64,000 nt of DNA, from contig NC_134440.1 of assembly GCF_030867145.1 (NCBI RefSeq), positions 1,302,001 to 1,366,000 on the forward strand, written 5' to 3'. This DNA is from Opisthocomus hoazin (Eukaryota; Chordata; Aves; Opisthocomiformes; Opisthocomidae). Made by a program: the position numbers and the translations under genes. The notes below the pieces were generated by a model. That model saw only the letters and a program-made list of their open reading frames with translations, ran no database searches and was not told the DNA's origin. Position 1 is the stretch's first letter; each line of letters begins with the position of its first letter. Below, piece after piece: positions 12,801-23,500 of this stretch.

Positions 12801-13827
12801 GCCCCAGGGGGGGCTGCAGGAGGTGACCCCAGGGCCCGGTGAGCACCGCGCCCCACGCCGCCGCGGGCTGTGCCCCTTGGGGTGCCGCGGTGGGGGCTGC
12901 CGGCTGTGCCCACCCGGGCCCCGCGTGAGCGGTGTCCCTGCGGCCCATGCCAGCCCTGGGGCTGTGGGTGCTCTGGTCCCCTCCGAGGGGGCTGCTCCGC
13001 TCTCCTGTGGCAGCCCCACGGGCGCTCGGCTCCAAGACCAGCATCACCCCGAAGCTTCCTCCATCCCTCCTCCTCCTCCTCAGCCTTCACCCTCCCCAGT
13101 GCGTCTGCAGGGAACGAGCTGGTCCCCCCAGCCACAGCCCCCCCGGGACGCAGGGCAGGGACGCAGCCCCCCCGGCCGCGCTGCAGGATGGGGTGGGACG
13201 AGGGGACCCCCCGGTCACCCCAGGCGCTGGGCAGAGCTGGCGAAGCGACGCGGGGTCCCGGGCCAGCGCACGCCGGTGCCCGCGCAGCCCATCGCTCCCG
13301 CAGCGCGGGGTCAGCCGAGCCCGGGAGAGGGGCTCCGGGGCCGAGAGCATCTCTGCCGCAGCGAGCTGCGGGCCCGGGCGGGGCCCGGGGGGGACGGGGG
13401 GGCTGCGGGTCCCGCACGGCCGGGGGACACACCTCGGCAGAGAGTTTTGCGGGGCAGGAGCTGCGGGCGCTCCCCGGGGGTCCCGCCGCCGCCCCTCTGC
13501 CCCGCGCCCGGCCCCGGCAGCGCCCGCCGCCCCCCCCGCAGCCCCGGCCCCGCGGGCGGGAGGGCGGCGGGACCCCCGGCCCCACTCACTGCCCGGCCGC
13601 TCCCCGCCGCGCGTCCCCTCCACGCCGCCGCCGCCGTCGATGCGCAGGAAGAAGCGGGTGGCGGAGAAGAGCCGCCGCCACCGCACGTCGCCCTCCAGGT
13701 GCCCGTAGCTGCGGGGGGGCCGCCTGCCGGCCCCGACGGCACCGCCCGGCCCCGGCCCCGGCCCCACCAGCACGGCCAGCGCCCCGGCCAGGCAGGCGGC
13801 GAGCGCGGCGGGGCCCCCGCGCCTCAT
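9833..13827 (-). CDS. FGF22: FGF22, fibroblast growth factor of the FGF3/7/10/22 subfamily
   Basis: Secreted, heparin-binding growth factor that signals through FGFR2b/1b. In mammals it is a presynaptic organiser (family knowledge). Three coding exons, read on the minus strand: 13827-13590, 10377-10274 and 10027-9833. They total 537 nt, or 178 codons plus stop; human FGF22 has 170 residues. The middle exon is 104 nt, the size conserved across FGF genes. The N-terminus ([15 protein letters not shown]) is a plausible signal peptide. The core starts at [17 protein letters not shown], followed by [26 protein letters not shown] and [11 protein letters not shown], and ends [19 protein letters not shown]10 is the nearest alternative, but synteny between POLRMT and RNF126 and the short N-terminus favour FGF22. 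The gene is divergent from POLRMT with 678 bp between start codons. The second intron (10028-10273) is short. Confidence 0.95.
10378..13589 (-). other. FGF22 intron 1
   Basis: A 3.2-kb intron between the signal-peptide exon and the 104-nt core exon, with GT at 13589-13588 and AG at 10379-10378. It is very GC- and CpG-rich, so it stays open in several frames on both strands. Those frames encode low-complexity Pro/Ala/Gly/Arg sequence only. No other gene was recognised. Confidence 0.75.
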
Positions 13828-13933
13828 GGCGGCGGGCGGCGGGGCGGCGGGGCGGCGGGCGGCGGGCGGGCCATGGCCGCGGCGGCGACCGGCCCCGACG
13901 GCGCGGGCGGCCCGAGCGCGGGGCGAGCCGCCG

Positions 13934-13992
13934 GGCGGGGCGGGGCGGGGCGGGGGCCGCGGCGGCCAATGGGCGGGGCGGGGCGGGGCCGA
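13934..13992. promoter_or_regulatory. GC-box cluster with CCAAT, FGF22 side of the divergent promoter
   Basis: Repeated GGGGC/GGGCGGG boxes (Sp/KLF-type) flank a CCAAT pentamer at 13966-13970, about 110-165 bp upstream of the FGF22 start codon on its strand. This is typical of a TATA-less CpG-island promoter. Motif calls are by eye. Confidence 0.55.
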
Positions 13993-14359
13993 GGAGGCGG
14001 GGCCTCCCATTCATAAATCGGCGCCCCGACGGCTGCCCTAGATCCCCGGCCTCTCGCTCGTGCTCGCAGGGTGCCGGGGTGAAGGCACCGCGCGCTCCGG
14101 TCACCCCGGCTCCCGCGGCGGGTGCGCGGAGGACGGGACCGCGGAGGGGGGCGCGGGGCTGCCGGACCGCCGTAGTCCCGGGCCGGGGGGTGGTGTCCGT
14201 CTGCGGCCCGGCCCGAGGCGCGTCGGGGCCGGGGGGGGGGGAGCGCGGGGCAGCCCCGGGTGTGCCCCCCCCTTCGCGGGGTGCCCCTCCCCCGCGCCTC
14301 CCGCTCCCCACGGGCTCCGCTCCCGTCTCGTCCGTCCCGTCCCGTCGGGGCCGCCGCGG

Positions 14360-14373
14360 CCGCCAGGGGGCGC
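14360..14373 (+). promoter_or_regulatory. CTCF-like site
   Basis: The sequence CCGCCAGGGGGCGC closely matches the CTCF core consensus. It sits in the FGF22-POLRMT divergent promoter, 133 bp before the POLRMT start codon. It could act as an insulator between the two genes. Occupancy is not shown by sequence. Confidence 0.6.
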
Positions 14374-14392
14374 GGGGCGAGGCCGCGCTGCA

Positions 14393-14409
14393 CCATGGGA
14401 GTTGTAGTC
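14393..14409 (-). promoter_or_regulatory. ACTACAACTCCC box (ZNF143/Staf-associated promoter motif)
   Basis: On the minus strand the sequence reads GACTACAACTCCCATGG, the ACTACAnnTCCC promoter element linked with ZNF143/Staf. It lies about 100 bp upstream of the POLRMT start codon, where such elements usually occur. A run of 14 C (14409-14422) follows immediately. Confidence 0.65.
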
Positions 14410-14425
14410 CCCCCCCCCCCCCGCG

Positions 14426-14431
14426 CCGGAA
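14426..14431 (+). promoter_or_regulatory. ETS/GABP-type site
   Basis: A CCGGAA core lies 75 bp before the POLRMT start. GABP (NRF-2) is a known regulator of nuclear genes for mitochondrial transcription. The six-base core alone is weak evidence, but its position between the ACTACA box and the NRF1-like site adds support. Confidence 0.4.
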
Positions 14432-14457
14432 CCTCTGCTCCCGGCGTGCATCGCGCG

Positions 14458-14468
14458 GCGCCTGCGCA
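14458..14468 (+). promoter_or_regulatory. NRF1-type site
   Basis: GCGCCTGCGCA is a close match to the NRF1 consensus (two GCGC/TGCGC half sites). It ends 37 bp before the POLRMT start. NRF1 control of the mitochondrial transcription machinery is established, so this site fits the gene. Confidence 0.6.
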
Positions 14469-14485
14469 GTGCAGCGCGGCGGGGC

Positions 14486-14497
14486 ATGGCGGCGTAG
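14486..14497 (+). promoter_or_regulatory. Two-codon-plus-start upstream ORF before POLRMT
   Basis: An ATG at 14486 is followed by two alanine codons and TAG, so it would encode Met-Ala-Ala. It stops 8 nt before the POLRMT ATG at 14506. Both ATGs sit in the same favourable context (ggggcATGGC). If the mRNA start lies upstream of 14486, this uORF should lower translation or force reinitiation or leaky scanning. Confidence 0.5.
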
Positions 14498-14505
14498 CGC
14501 GGGGC

Positions 14506-17500
14506 ATGGCGCTGCTGGGGCTGCGGGCGGCGCTGCCGGGCCCGGCCCGCCTGAGGGGCGGCGGTGAGCGGGGGGGGCCGGGGGTCCGACCCCGACCGTG
14601 CGGGTGGGGCTGGGGCCGGGGGGGCCGACCCCGACCCTGGGGACGTAGCCGGGGCCGGGGGATGCCTAGTGGTCCTGAGGCCCCCCCCGGGGCATGGCTG
14701 GGGCTGGGGGTGGTCCCTGGCGTCCTGAACCCCGCCCTGGGACAGAGCTGGGGGCTACGAGGGCTTTTTGCGTCAGGAGCCCCCCGGCAGGGATAGGGAC
14801 GGGTGCTGCGGGTGTCCCGGGGCGTTGCCGTTCTCTCGGGACGGAAATGGGCGTCCCTGGGGTGCTGTCCCCGCTGTGGGATGGAGTCTGCCTGCTCGGG
14901 GGGCTGCTGTGCTCCCCCCGAGGGGTCAGAGCCGGGCTGAGGGGCACAGCGCTGCCCCCCCACTCTGTGCCACCGCTGCGGAGGCTGCTGGGACCCGCAG
15001 CTGAGCAGAGGAGCTCTGTGGTGAGGGGCAGGTCTGCGGGGCAGTGAGCACTGCAGGGGGCGAAGCCTCCTGTGACCTCCCGGTCTTTGTGTCTCCTGCT
15101 GCAGGGATCCCATGGAGTGTTCTCAGGACCTACTCCTCCGCCAGCCCCAAGGAGAAGGCGGCGAGAAATGCTGTCTGCGAGAGGACCGAGCTGCTGGAGG
15201 GTGAGTCAAGGGCACCCGGGAGAGCTGCAGGGCTTTCCCTTGTTTGGTGTCCTCAGGGGATTTCTAGAAGTCTTCCCATTCTGTGTAGCCTTAAAGAAGA
15301 CACTTGGCACTGGAAATACTGGTAGCCTGGGCAAGGATGTGGGGCTTCCCATGGGCTTGCTGGCCTCCCTGAGCAAGTTCTGACCTCTCTTAAGGCCCTG
15401 GAGGCCCACCCTACCCACAGGGAGCACAGAGTTGCTGTAAAACGCAGGGTGGTCCTAAGGGATGGTAGAAGAGTCTGTCCAGGGTGTGCGAGGGTCCCGC
15501 AGACTGGCCTGGAGCGAGCACTGGCTTTGGGCTTTCTGCCCAGGTGAGCTGAGGGCATGAGGTCCTTGGGAGAGGCCCAGGGAAGTGGCCAGGCAGCAGG
15601 TTAGACAAGCGTGAGCTGGTGCTTTTTCCCTTGCAGTGAACCCTTGTTGGGTTCCCCGGGATGCTGGGGTGGTCTGGATCCCAGAAAGACAGTGGTCGAA
15701 GCAGGTGCTTGCAGAGAGGGGGGCTGGCCAAGGAGGGACAACTGGGCAAGGCCCTGGGGTAGGACCAACCTTGTGCCGTGCCTTGCATTCCTTCACCTCT
15801 CCCCGCCTGTGTGTTTCTCAGCAGTGCTGAAAGCTCGAGTGAAGCAGCTCCAGGCCAGTAACGTGCCGGAGGTGATGGTCAACAAAGTGGAGCTGGCCCC
15901 GCTGGGGAGTGACAAATACCAGGATCCGCTGGGGAAAGCGGTGGCCCCCGGCCCCACGGAGGAGAAACCCGCTGCCAGCGGACAGGGCGAGGGCCCGGCC
16001 CAGCCCAGCAGCTGGGTCGAGAAGTTGAAGAAGGAGATGTACATCCGGCAGCTGAAGGTGGAGCAGAAATTATCCATTGCTGCCTCCAGGCCAGCTCTGG
16101 AAGGCCAGGCGAAGGCCAAACCGAAGGGCAAGGCAAAGGACAAGGCGAAGGCCAAAGTTAAAGCCAAGAAGAGCCAGAAGAACCAGAAGAGCGCAAAGGC
16201 TAAGGTGGCTGCTGCCCGGAGCCACGCTGTCTCCCATAGTGTCTACAGCCCCAGCAAGCCCAGGGCGGTGGCAGTGAAGAAGGCTGCAAAGGCGCAGAGG
16301 TCTCAGAGGGTGCCAGGGGCCAAGGACAGCAACCAGTACAAGGTCCTGCAGCAGACCATCCTGTCCAACCTCGAATGCTTCCTGTTCCTGCAGCAGCCGG
16401 AGGAGGCCGAGCGGTTGCTTCTCTTGTACCACAGCTCCCCTGTGAAGAGACGGCTTTTGAACATCAGCGCGTACGACGTCGTGATGCGGAGCTGGGCCAG
16501 GAAGGTACCGAGCTGCCTCTGCTGCCCTGGTCTGCTGTCACATGTGCCTTCAGCAAGGCTTCAGGGAGGGCTTGGCCTCTGCTGAGAGGCAAGGAGCTGA
16601 TATGAGGCTGTGGAATCAGGCCACTGGTCCCAGAACGAAGGGCATGGGGCAGGACAGACCTGGCTAAGTTTAAACAGGAGCAGAGGGGTGTGAAGCTGTG
16701 ATTTGGGGCTGCTGATGTCTGTGTCCACAGGTCCCTTCCCTTCTTGTCCACAGGGCCACCTGCAGCGCATCAACCGGCTGTTTTCCATGCTGGAGTCCGT
16801 CGGCCTCCGGCCCAGCCTGGATTCCTACTCGGCAGCACTGGAGTGCATGGGCCGGAACCAGTCGTCCCCCAAAGTCATTCAGAGGTAACACCCTTCACGT
16901 GCCGAGCCCCAGGGCAGCGTGTCCCCAGCCTGCTGCTTCGCTGGGAGAACTGGGAGCTTGCTCTGGGAAGGAGGTGCACTGGCCAGGAGTTGGCAAGACC
17001 TGCCCCTGCTGCGTGCTTGTCTTCTCGTGGCCAGGTTTAAGGGCAGGCAGAGCTCCCACAGCGGGCTGTCCTTGCTGCCCCCAGCTGCGTGGGAGTTTAT
17101 CTGAGATCTTGCGGGGAAGGGAGATGTAGGAGGTGAGAACAACCTTGCTTCTGGCCAGGGCTGTGTCTGCTCTCCCCAGAGCTCATGGAGCAGCTCCCTG
17201 GGTGGGGAGCAGCCTCTCTTCAGTCAGGTACCCCTTGGTTCTGCACCCATCCTGGGCATCGCTCTCCCGCCGGCCCCTCTGTCACTGCCCAGCAGGAATG
17301 GCTCTGGCGTTCGTTTTTACAGCACTTCCATGGAGTTTGCCCTTCCTGGTAGGCTCAGCCAGACAGCTGGTTTTGCAGGGTGCCAGCTCTCTGGGGGAGT
17401 GTGATCTGGAGATTCAGATGGATTTCGTGGCACATAATGGGCAGAACAAGTGTCAGACGCCAAGCAAGGAGCCGAAGGAGCCCCGCGAGTTCCTGGCTGG

Positions 17501-20500
17501 GTCTGGGGCCGGTGCTTGGTCTGGTAGCACAGCCAGCTGCCTTGCCAGAGAACGGAGAAAGCTCTCTGGGGATCTGCTAATGCTGCACAAACACTCTTGG
17601 CTGGCTCAGGGGTTTGTCACTTGGCTGGCTAACAAGCTCTAGATGCCTCTGAGTGATTGTCTTCTAGTCACCTGGTTTGGAAGTGACTGGCTGGCTGTGT
17701 GGGTGTTGCGCCAATGCAGCAGTGCTGCTGTAGGGCTGTCTATAGGCAGATGTTTACAGCACACCCGCGTGGATTTGCCAACCCCGAGCCTCGCCAGGGC
17801 GTGTGCGTGTGTGTGTTTCCCAACTGTTTCTGTTTGCGGGCGTTGGGTGGGTACGAGCCCTCATTTCCCTTCCTCTCCCCCATGTGCTCTCCCAGCGGGA
17901 CCTGGCAGCGGCGTGGCCGGGAGCACTGAGCCTGTGCCAGGAGCGGGTGAGATGGGGTTGTTTCTCGCTCTGCTCCCAGCCTGCAGGGTCCCTCTGAGGC
18001 TGTAAGGTGGGAGCTGCTTGTTGTAGCTGGGCTGCGTGGGGTAGTTTTCTGTGGGGCTGGGGAGTGGGAGTTCTTGGTGTGGGATTCTGGTCCTCGGCAG
18101 CGATGGGGCTGCAGGGAAGAAAGCTTCCTCGCAGGGGCCGCATCCACTCCTGGTGCTCGGGCCATTCGTCCTGCAAGCTGTGCGCCGGTGCCCTCGCTCG
18201 GTGCACGACCCGCAGTCCCCTGTGCCATTGCCCAAGCTGTGGCCAGCCCCGTGGGGTCCCTTCTGCTGCCTCGGGCTGGAGGGGAGAGCAGGGTTAGTTG
18301 AGGGTGAAGGACCCTGCATCTTTTTGCTCAGTCTCACCAGGGCAGTGGAGCTCAGTCTCCTCAACCCGAGTGTGAAGGTGAAAGCCGCCTGCTCGGCAGA
18401 GGTGCAGGCTGGAGGGGTGGATAATTGATCGCTGTAACCTGAGGCAAGTGACCTTGTTGGGACAGCCGTGCTCTGGAGGCAGCTCCCACCCCAGCAGCTC
18501 CTGCAGCCCTGAGCTGTCTCCTGGCTGCGTGCGGAGCGCAGGGAGAGCTCCCGTGTTCCTGCAGCACAGCGTCCTGCTGCCCAGGTCATGCTCGTGGTGG
18601 ACTGAGGCGTCTGCCTGCTGTGGGTTTCCCGGTTATGCCCGTTTCTGCTCCGTTCTTCCCCCGACTGGGGCTGGGCAGACATCGGTGCGGTCAGGCACAA
18701 GCTGGTGCAAGGCTTTGAGCGGTGCTGCGTGAAGTGTGTTTTGATGAGTGTGCAGGAGAAGGGAAGCAGCGTCCCAGGGCAAGCACATGGGGCACACCCC
18801 GCTCCCCCGGGCTCCTCTTGGAGCCTTTCCAACGAGCAGGAGAGGCTGCACCCTCCTGCAGCTGCCCTGGCGCGAAGGGTGGCACAGGGGAAAGCTGCTG
18901 GGAACCACCAGCGTGGGGAGGCCCCAGCAGCACTCCTGGGACGGCCTGGAGCCGTGTCTGTCTCCAGCCCTGTGCTTAGAGCTAATTCTTGGCAGGTCCC
19001 AGCCCCCAAGCCCTGCTGTGGCAGAGGGGTTTGCTCTTGTGGCTGCCAGGGATTTGAGAGCCATGGCGCTTTGTCCTGTGGTGTATCTCGCGTGGGTGAT
19101 GCTGCTGAGGGCACAAGGGAGGAAGGAAGAGCCTGATACAGTCGAGGCTCTTGGATCCTCTAAAGGGGTCACCCCCATCTCCCTCCACTTCTTCCTGCTT
19201 CGTCTTCTGTGTAGAAACTTTGTTCCCTGCCTCACTGTGTGCTGATTTCTGTCCAACACTCACAGTCCCCCGTGAAAGATTAAGCCTATCTTATCTGCCC
19301 CTCTTCAGGTGTGTGCAGCAGCTGAAGAAAGATGGTTTCCATGTAGATGAGCTCTTCCAGCAGTGCTTGTTTGAGGAAGATGAAAAGGAGAAGGTGCTGA
19401 GCGCAATCAGGATTGTCCAGCCCAACTACCAGCTGCCCCCTCCACCCAAGCCCCAGACCTGCAAGGCCTCTCTGCTCCCAGACTTCTACTCCAAAGTAAG
19501 CCACGGAGCTCAGGGATGTCTCTGCAGCCCGGGGAGGTGTTGGAGCTGGCCAAGTGGTGGTCACAGGTGTCCTTGGGTCCAGCCCAGGGCTGTAATATGG
19601 GAAGAACTTCTTAGCCCGATCTCTGCTGAATAGCCCACGCAAGTCATCAGGCAGCTCTTTGTTCTGAGGAAGTGAATATCCTTACCAACAGCCTTATGGA
19701 GGAACAGAGAAGCCAGGGGCTGGCAGGGGAACTGGAGATGACCTTCATATGCTGGAGGAGGTGCCTGGAGGGATGCTTGGCCATGACACAGAAACAGAGC
19801 AGCCTCTGGAGAGGCCTGTTACTCCAGACTCTCTGTGGTTTGCCAGCCAGAGACCGCAGACCTCTGGACTCAGACGTCCCAGAGAAGTGCCTTCAGCAGG
19901 GACTCCTGCCGTGTGCCTCTTGCAGGGAAGCTGGGAGAATGAGCACGGCTTTTCTTGCTCTGGCTCTTGGCACTTAATGTCTTGCTCTTGTTGCAGGAGA
20001 AGATGGTGTCCTACCCCAAGCTGGATTTCTCTGTGCAGGAGCTGCAGGAGCGCTTCCAGCAGCAGCTGGAGATGGAGCTGGACAACACTGTCACCATCGA
20101 GTCAGTGGAGTCAGCCAAGCCTCTGACCCCACAGGCCATCAAAGCGGTAAAGCTCAGGGGGTCTGGGGCTGCACCTCTGGAGGGAAGGGCGGCAGTGCAG
20201 CCCTCGGGACCTGTGGGAGAGATGCAGGGGTCAGTGGGCTGAAGAGTGGGGCAGCTGCCTGGTGACACGCTCACTGCAGCCTTACTGTCTTGCTTCCTCT
20301 TCGGCGTAGCGCAAGGTGCTGGCCACCCTTCGTTCCCAGTGGCATGACTCCATCCTCCAGGCCCTGCAGAAGTCGAAGCGCAGCATGTCCAGGCTCAAGA
20401 CAGCGTCGGGGTACAACATGCTCTACCCCTACCTGTACCTGCTGCCAGATGAGGAGTACGTGGGCATCATGCTGCAGGTAGGACCCTGCCCTGCCCTCGC

Positions 20501-23500
20501 AGAGACGCAGGAACGGGGCCACCTGGACAGCCGTAGGGCTGCCACAGACCGCTGATGTCCCGCCCAGACCAGCAGAATCAGAACATGAGCCTCAAAGTTT
20601 GCCCAAGTTATTGGGTACAGTGTGAGCAGCCAGAGAAGCCCCTGCTCTGTCCTGGCCATGTTTCCTTTCTCATTATCTGCTCAGCATCATGGGAATCATC
20701 ATCTTTCTATGCTTCCCACACAGGGGCTTTAACTCCCACTTTGTCTTTCTGCTCCATCTTTCTGTTACTCCCTCCTTAAGACCCTCTTCGCCTTCCCCTT
20801 CTCAGATCCTCAACACCCTCTCTCCACAAGGAGAATCCCTGGCTGTCCTGGCCCGGGAGCTGGGCTCCAAAGTCTACAACAGGTACATCACGCAGAGGAA
20901 GCTGCGCAGCCGCCAGCTGGAGAAGGTGCAGGAGATCTATGAGGACTACATCCACCTTCTGGCGAAGGACAGCCAGGTGGGTACACCTGGGAGAGGGCCG
21001 TCCCTGGGGCCTGCGGGTTAGAGCAGCAGAGCGGAGACGGGGTGAGGCCATTTGTCCACCTCCTCGCAAGCACAAGGCCCAGGTTCCAGGTCGCTCCCGG
21101 CGCTGTGTGTGCGTGGCGGGGGAGGCAGATCTGCAGTCTGGGAAGGAGGTCAGGATGGTGGGGGACAGGGTGTCAGCACAGGGATGTGGCGAGAGGAAGG
21201 GCTTTGCAGCACCGCTGTCCTGGCCTGCAGCAGCAGCAGGGTCTCGCTGCTGGGCTGGCCCCAGCCGTGTCAGTGGTCCCTCCCCAAATCCCCCTGCCAG
21301 GGGGGACCTCACAGGGACAGGAGGGTCCTTCTCACAGCCATGTTCCAGGTACATAGATCCCATCCAGCAAACCCCTGGGAGCAGCGTGGCTGCCCCCTCT
21401 AGCTGACCCACTCTTCTTCCATCTCCCAGCCCGACGAGTACTTGCCGCGGGAATACTGGGAGAAGCTGGTGGCAGAAGCAGGTTTTGGGCCTTCCCTGAA
21501 CTTGAAGGACTGCAGCTGGCCGTACATGCTCCTCATGCGCCTGGGCATGCACATGCTGGAACTCCTGGTGAAGGCTGTCAAGGTGCCCAGGAACATCCTC
21601 AATCCTCGCCTGGAGCCCAAGCTTATCCCCGTCCTCTACCACATCTACTCCTTCCGCAGCAGCTGGCAGGTGAGCCGTGTCCTGGGGGCTCTGGGACTGC
21701 AGGTCACCTCTCCACTGGAACCGGGCCTTCACAAGGCCCTTTTCCCTCCCTGCTGCCTTTTCTGCTCAGGGATGCTTAGAGGAGCCTCTGATTCTGTGTG
21801 GACAGTGTCAGTCTTTATCATGATCATCATGTAACAGCTAATGGACTACATGCACTCCCAGACTCCAGCCCTAATCCTCTGCTGCTGACCTTCACCTCTC
21901 TGATTCTCCTCTCCAGGTTGGGCTGATAAAGCCCCATCCCATCTTCTCCCAGATTGTGTCAGATGCTGCAGAGACCCTGCTGACCTTTAACTCCTCCGCC
22001 ATACCTATGCTGTGCCCCCCTGTGCCCTGGACCTCCCCCCACTTCGGTGCCTTTGTGCTGAACGACACCAAGCTGATGCGCTTTGTGGATGGGGCCGTCC
22101 AGCACCAGATGCTCCTGGAGCAGTGTCCTCTGGTGAACCTCCACCCCGTGCTGGATGCCCTGAACCAGCTGGGCAACTGTGCCTGGAAGATTAACCAGCC
22201 GGTGCTGGATATCATCATCTCCATCTTCAACGACAAAGGCAATGAGAAGCTGGACATTCCACCGCCCATCTCTGAGGCCCCCAGGCCTCCTGCTGCTTCC
22301 AGCAATTCCTCTACCTGGAACAAGTCCCAGAAGCACAAGTTCTTGCTGTGTAAGAAGAAGGCAGCTGAAATGCACAGCTTGCGCATGGACGCGCTCTATA
22401 AGCTCTCCATTGCCAACTACGTCAGGGACAAGGTGTTCTGGTTTCCTCACAACATGGACTTCCGAGGCAGGACTTACCCTTGCCCACCTTATTTCAACCA
22501 CCTCGGTAACGATGTCACGCGGGCCATTCTGCTTTTTGCAGAGGGAAAGCCGCTGGGGCCCAATGGCCTTGACTGGCTGAAGATCCACCTCATCAACCTC
22601 ACGGGGCTGAAGAAGAAGAACGCCTTGCAGGAGCGGCTGGAGTACGCCAATGAAATCATGGAGGAGATCCTGGACTCTGCCGACCACCCGCTCACCGTAC
22701 GTGGGGAACGGCTGGCAGGGCTCTGCTCGCTCTTGGGGTGGGATGGTGGGACCCTGGACCCCAGGGGAACAGTGTGGGCTCTGGGAGCCTGCAGCTAGCC
22801 CCAGGCGGGTGGGGAGGGTCCCCTTTAATGACCGAACTGAAAGGCAGCGAGGTCCCTGTGTTTGAGTCCAAATAGGAATTGTCCAAATTCGCTAAGGAAA
22901 AATGGGATCAGTGTCATCTTTAATTTGACTTAACAATTTCTTTTATTTATCATAGCTTCTAGAAAGTAAAAAAAAATGGGAATCAGATTGATTTTGCAAC
23001 AAAAATATTTTGAAAGATAGCGCTTGGAGAGGAAAGAGGGAAACAAAGCGTTGCAGAGTTTCCCGAATAGCACATTTCTATCTGAAAACACGGTGAAATA
23101 CAAGGAAATGGTGGGAGGAGGTGCCTTGCCCAGTATATCCCAGAGTGCAGGGGCTCCTGCCTGTGCTTTGGGGGCCACAAGAGCACTGCCCGCTCCTAGC
23201 AGCGTGTGCTTCCCTCTTCCCAGGGCAGGAAGTGGTGGATGAACACCGACGAACCCTGGCAAGCTTTGGCGTGTTGTATGGAAATCGCCAGAGCCTCGAG
23301 GTCCCCGGATCCAGCAGCCTACGTCTCTCACTTCCCAGTTCACCAGGTGGGAGCCCAGCGGATCCACACGGCCCACGTGGCTGAGCGGGGGAGGAAAACA
23401 GGCAGGGCAGAAGCATCCAGCTCTCCAGCACTGCACTTCCTACGCCATGTGACCAGGCTTTCTTAAGAATGGGAGTGCAGTGTACAGGCATCTTGGCTTG

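Noticed and set aside
10320-14567. Several plus-strand open frames of 400-750 codons (10320-11813, 11752-14016, 12870-14567)
   Set aside because: They run antisense through the FGF22 exons, intron and promoter. Amino acid content reflects GC-rich sequence lacking stop codons.
22697-22798. Extension of the POLRMT exon 10 frame past the donor
   Set aside because: A clear GTACGTG donor at 22697 and the in-frame next exon at 23224 match the conserved protein. The extension is intronic.
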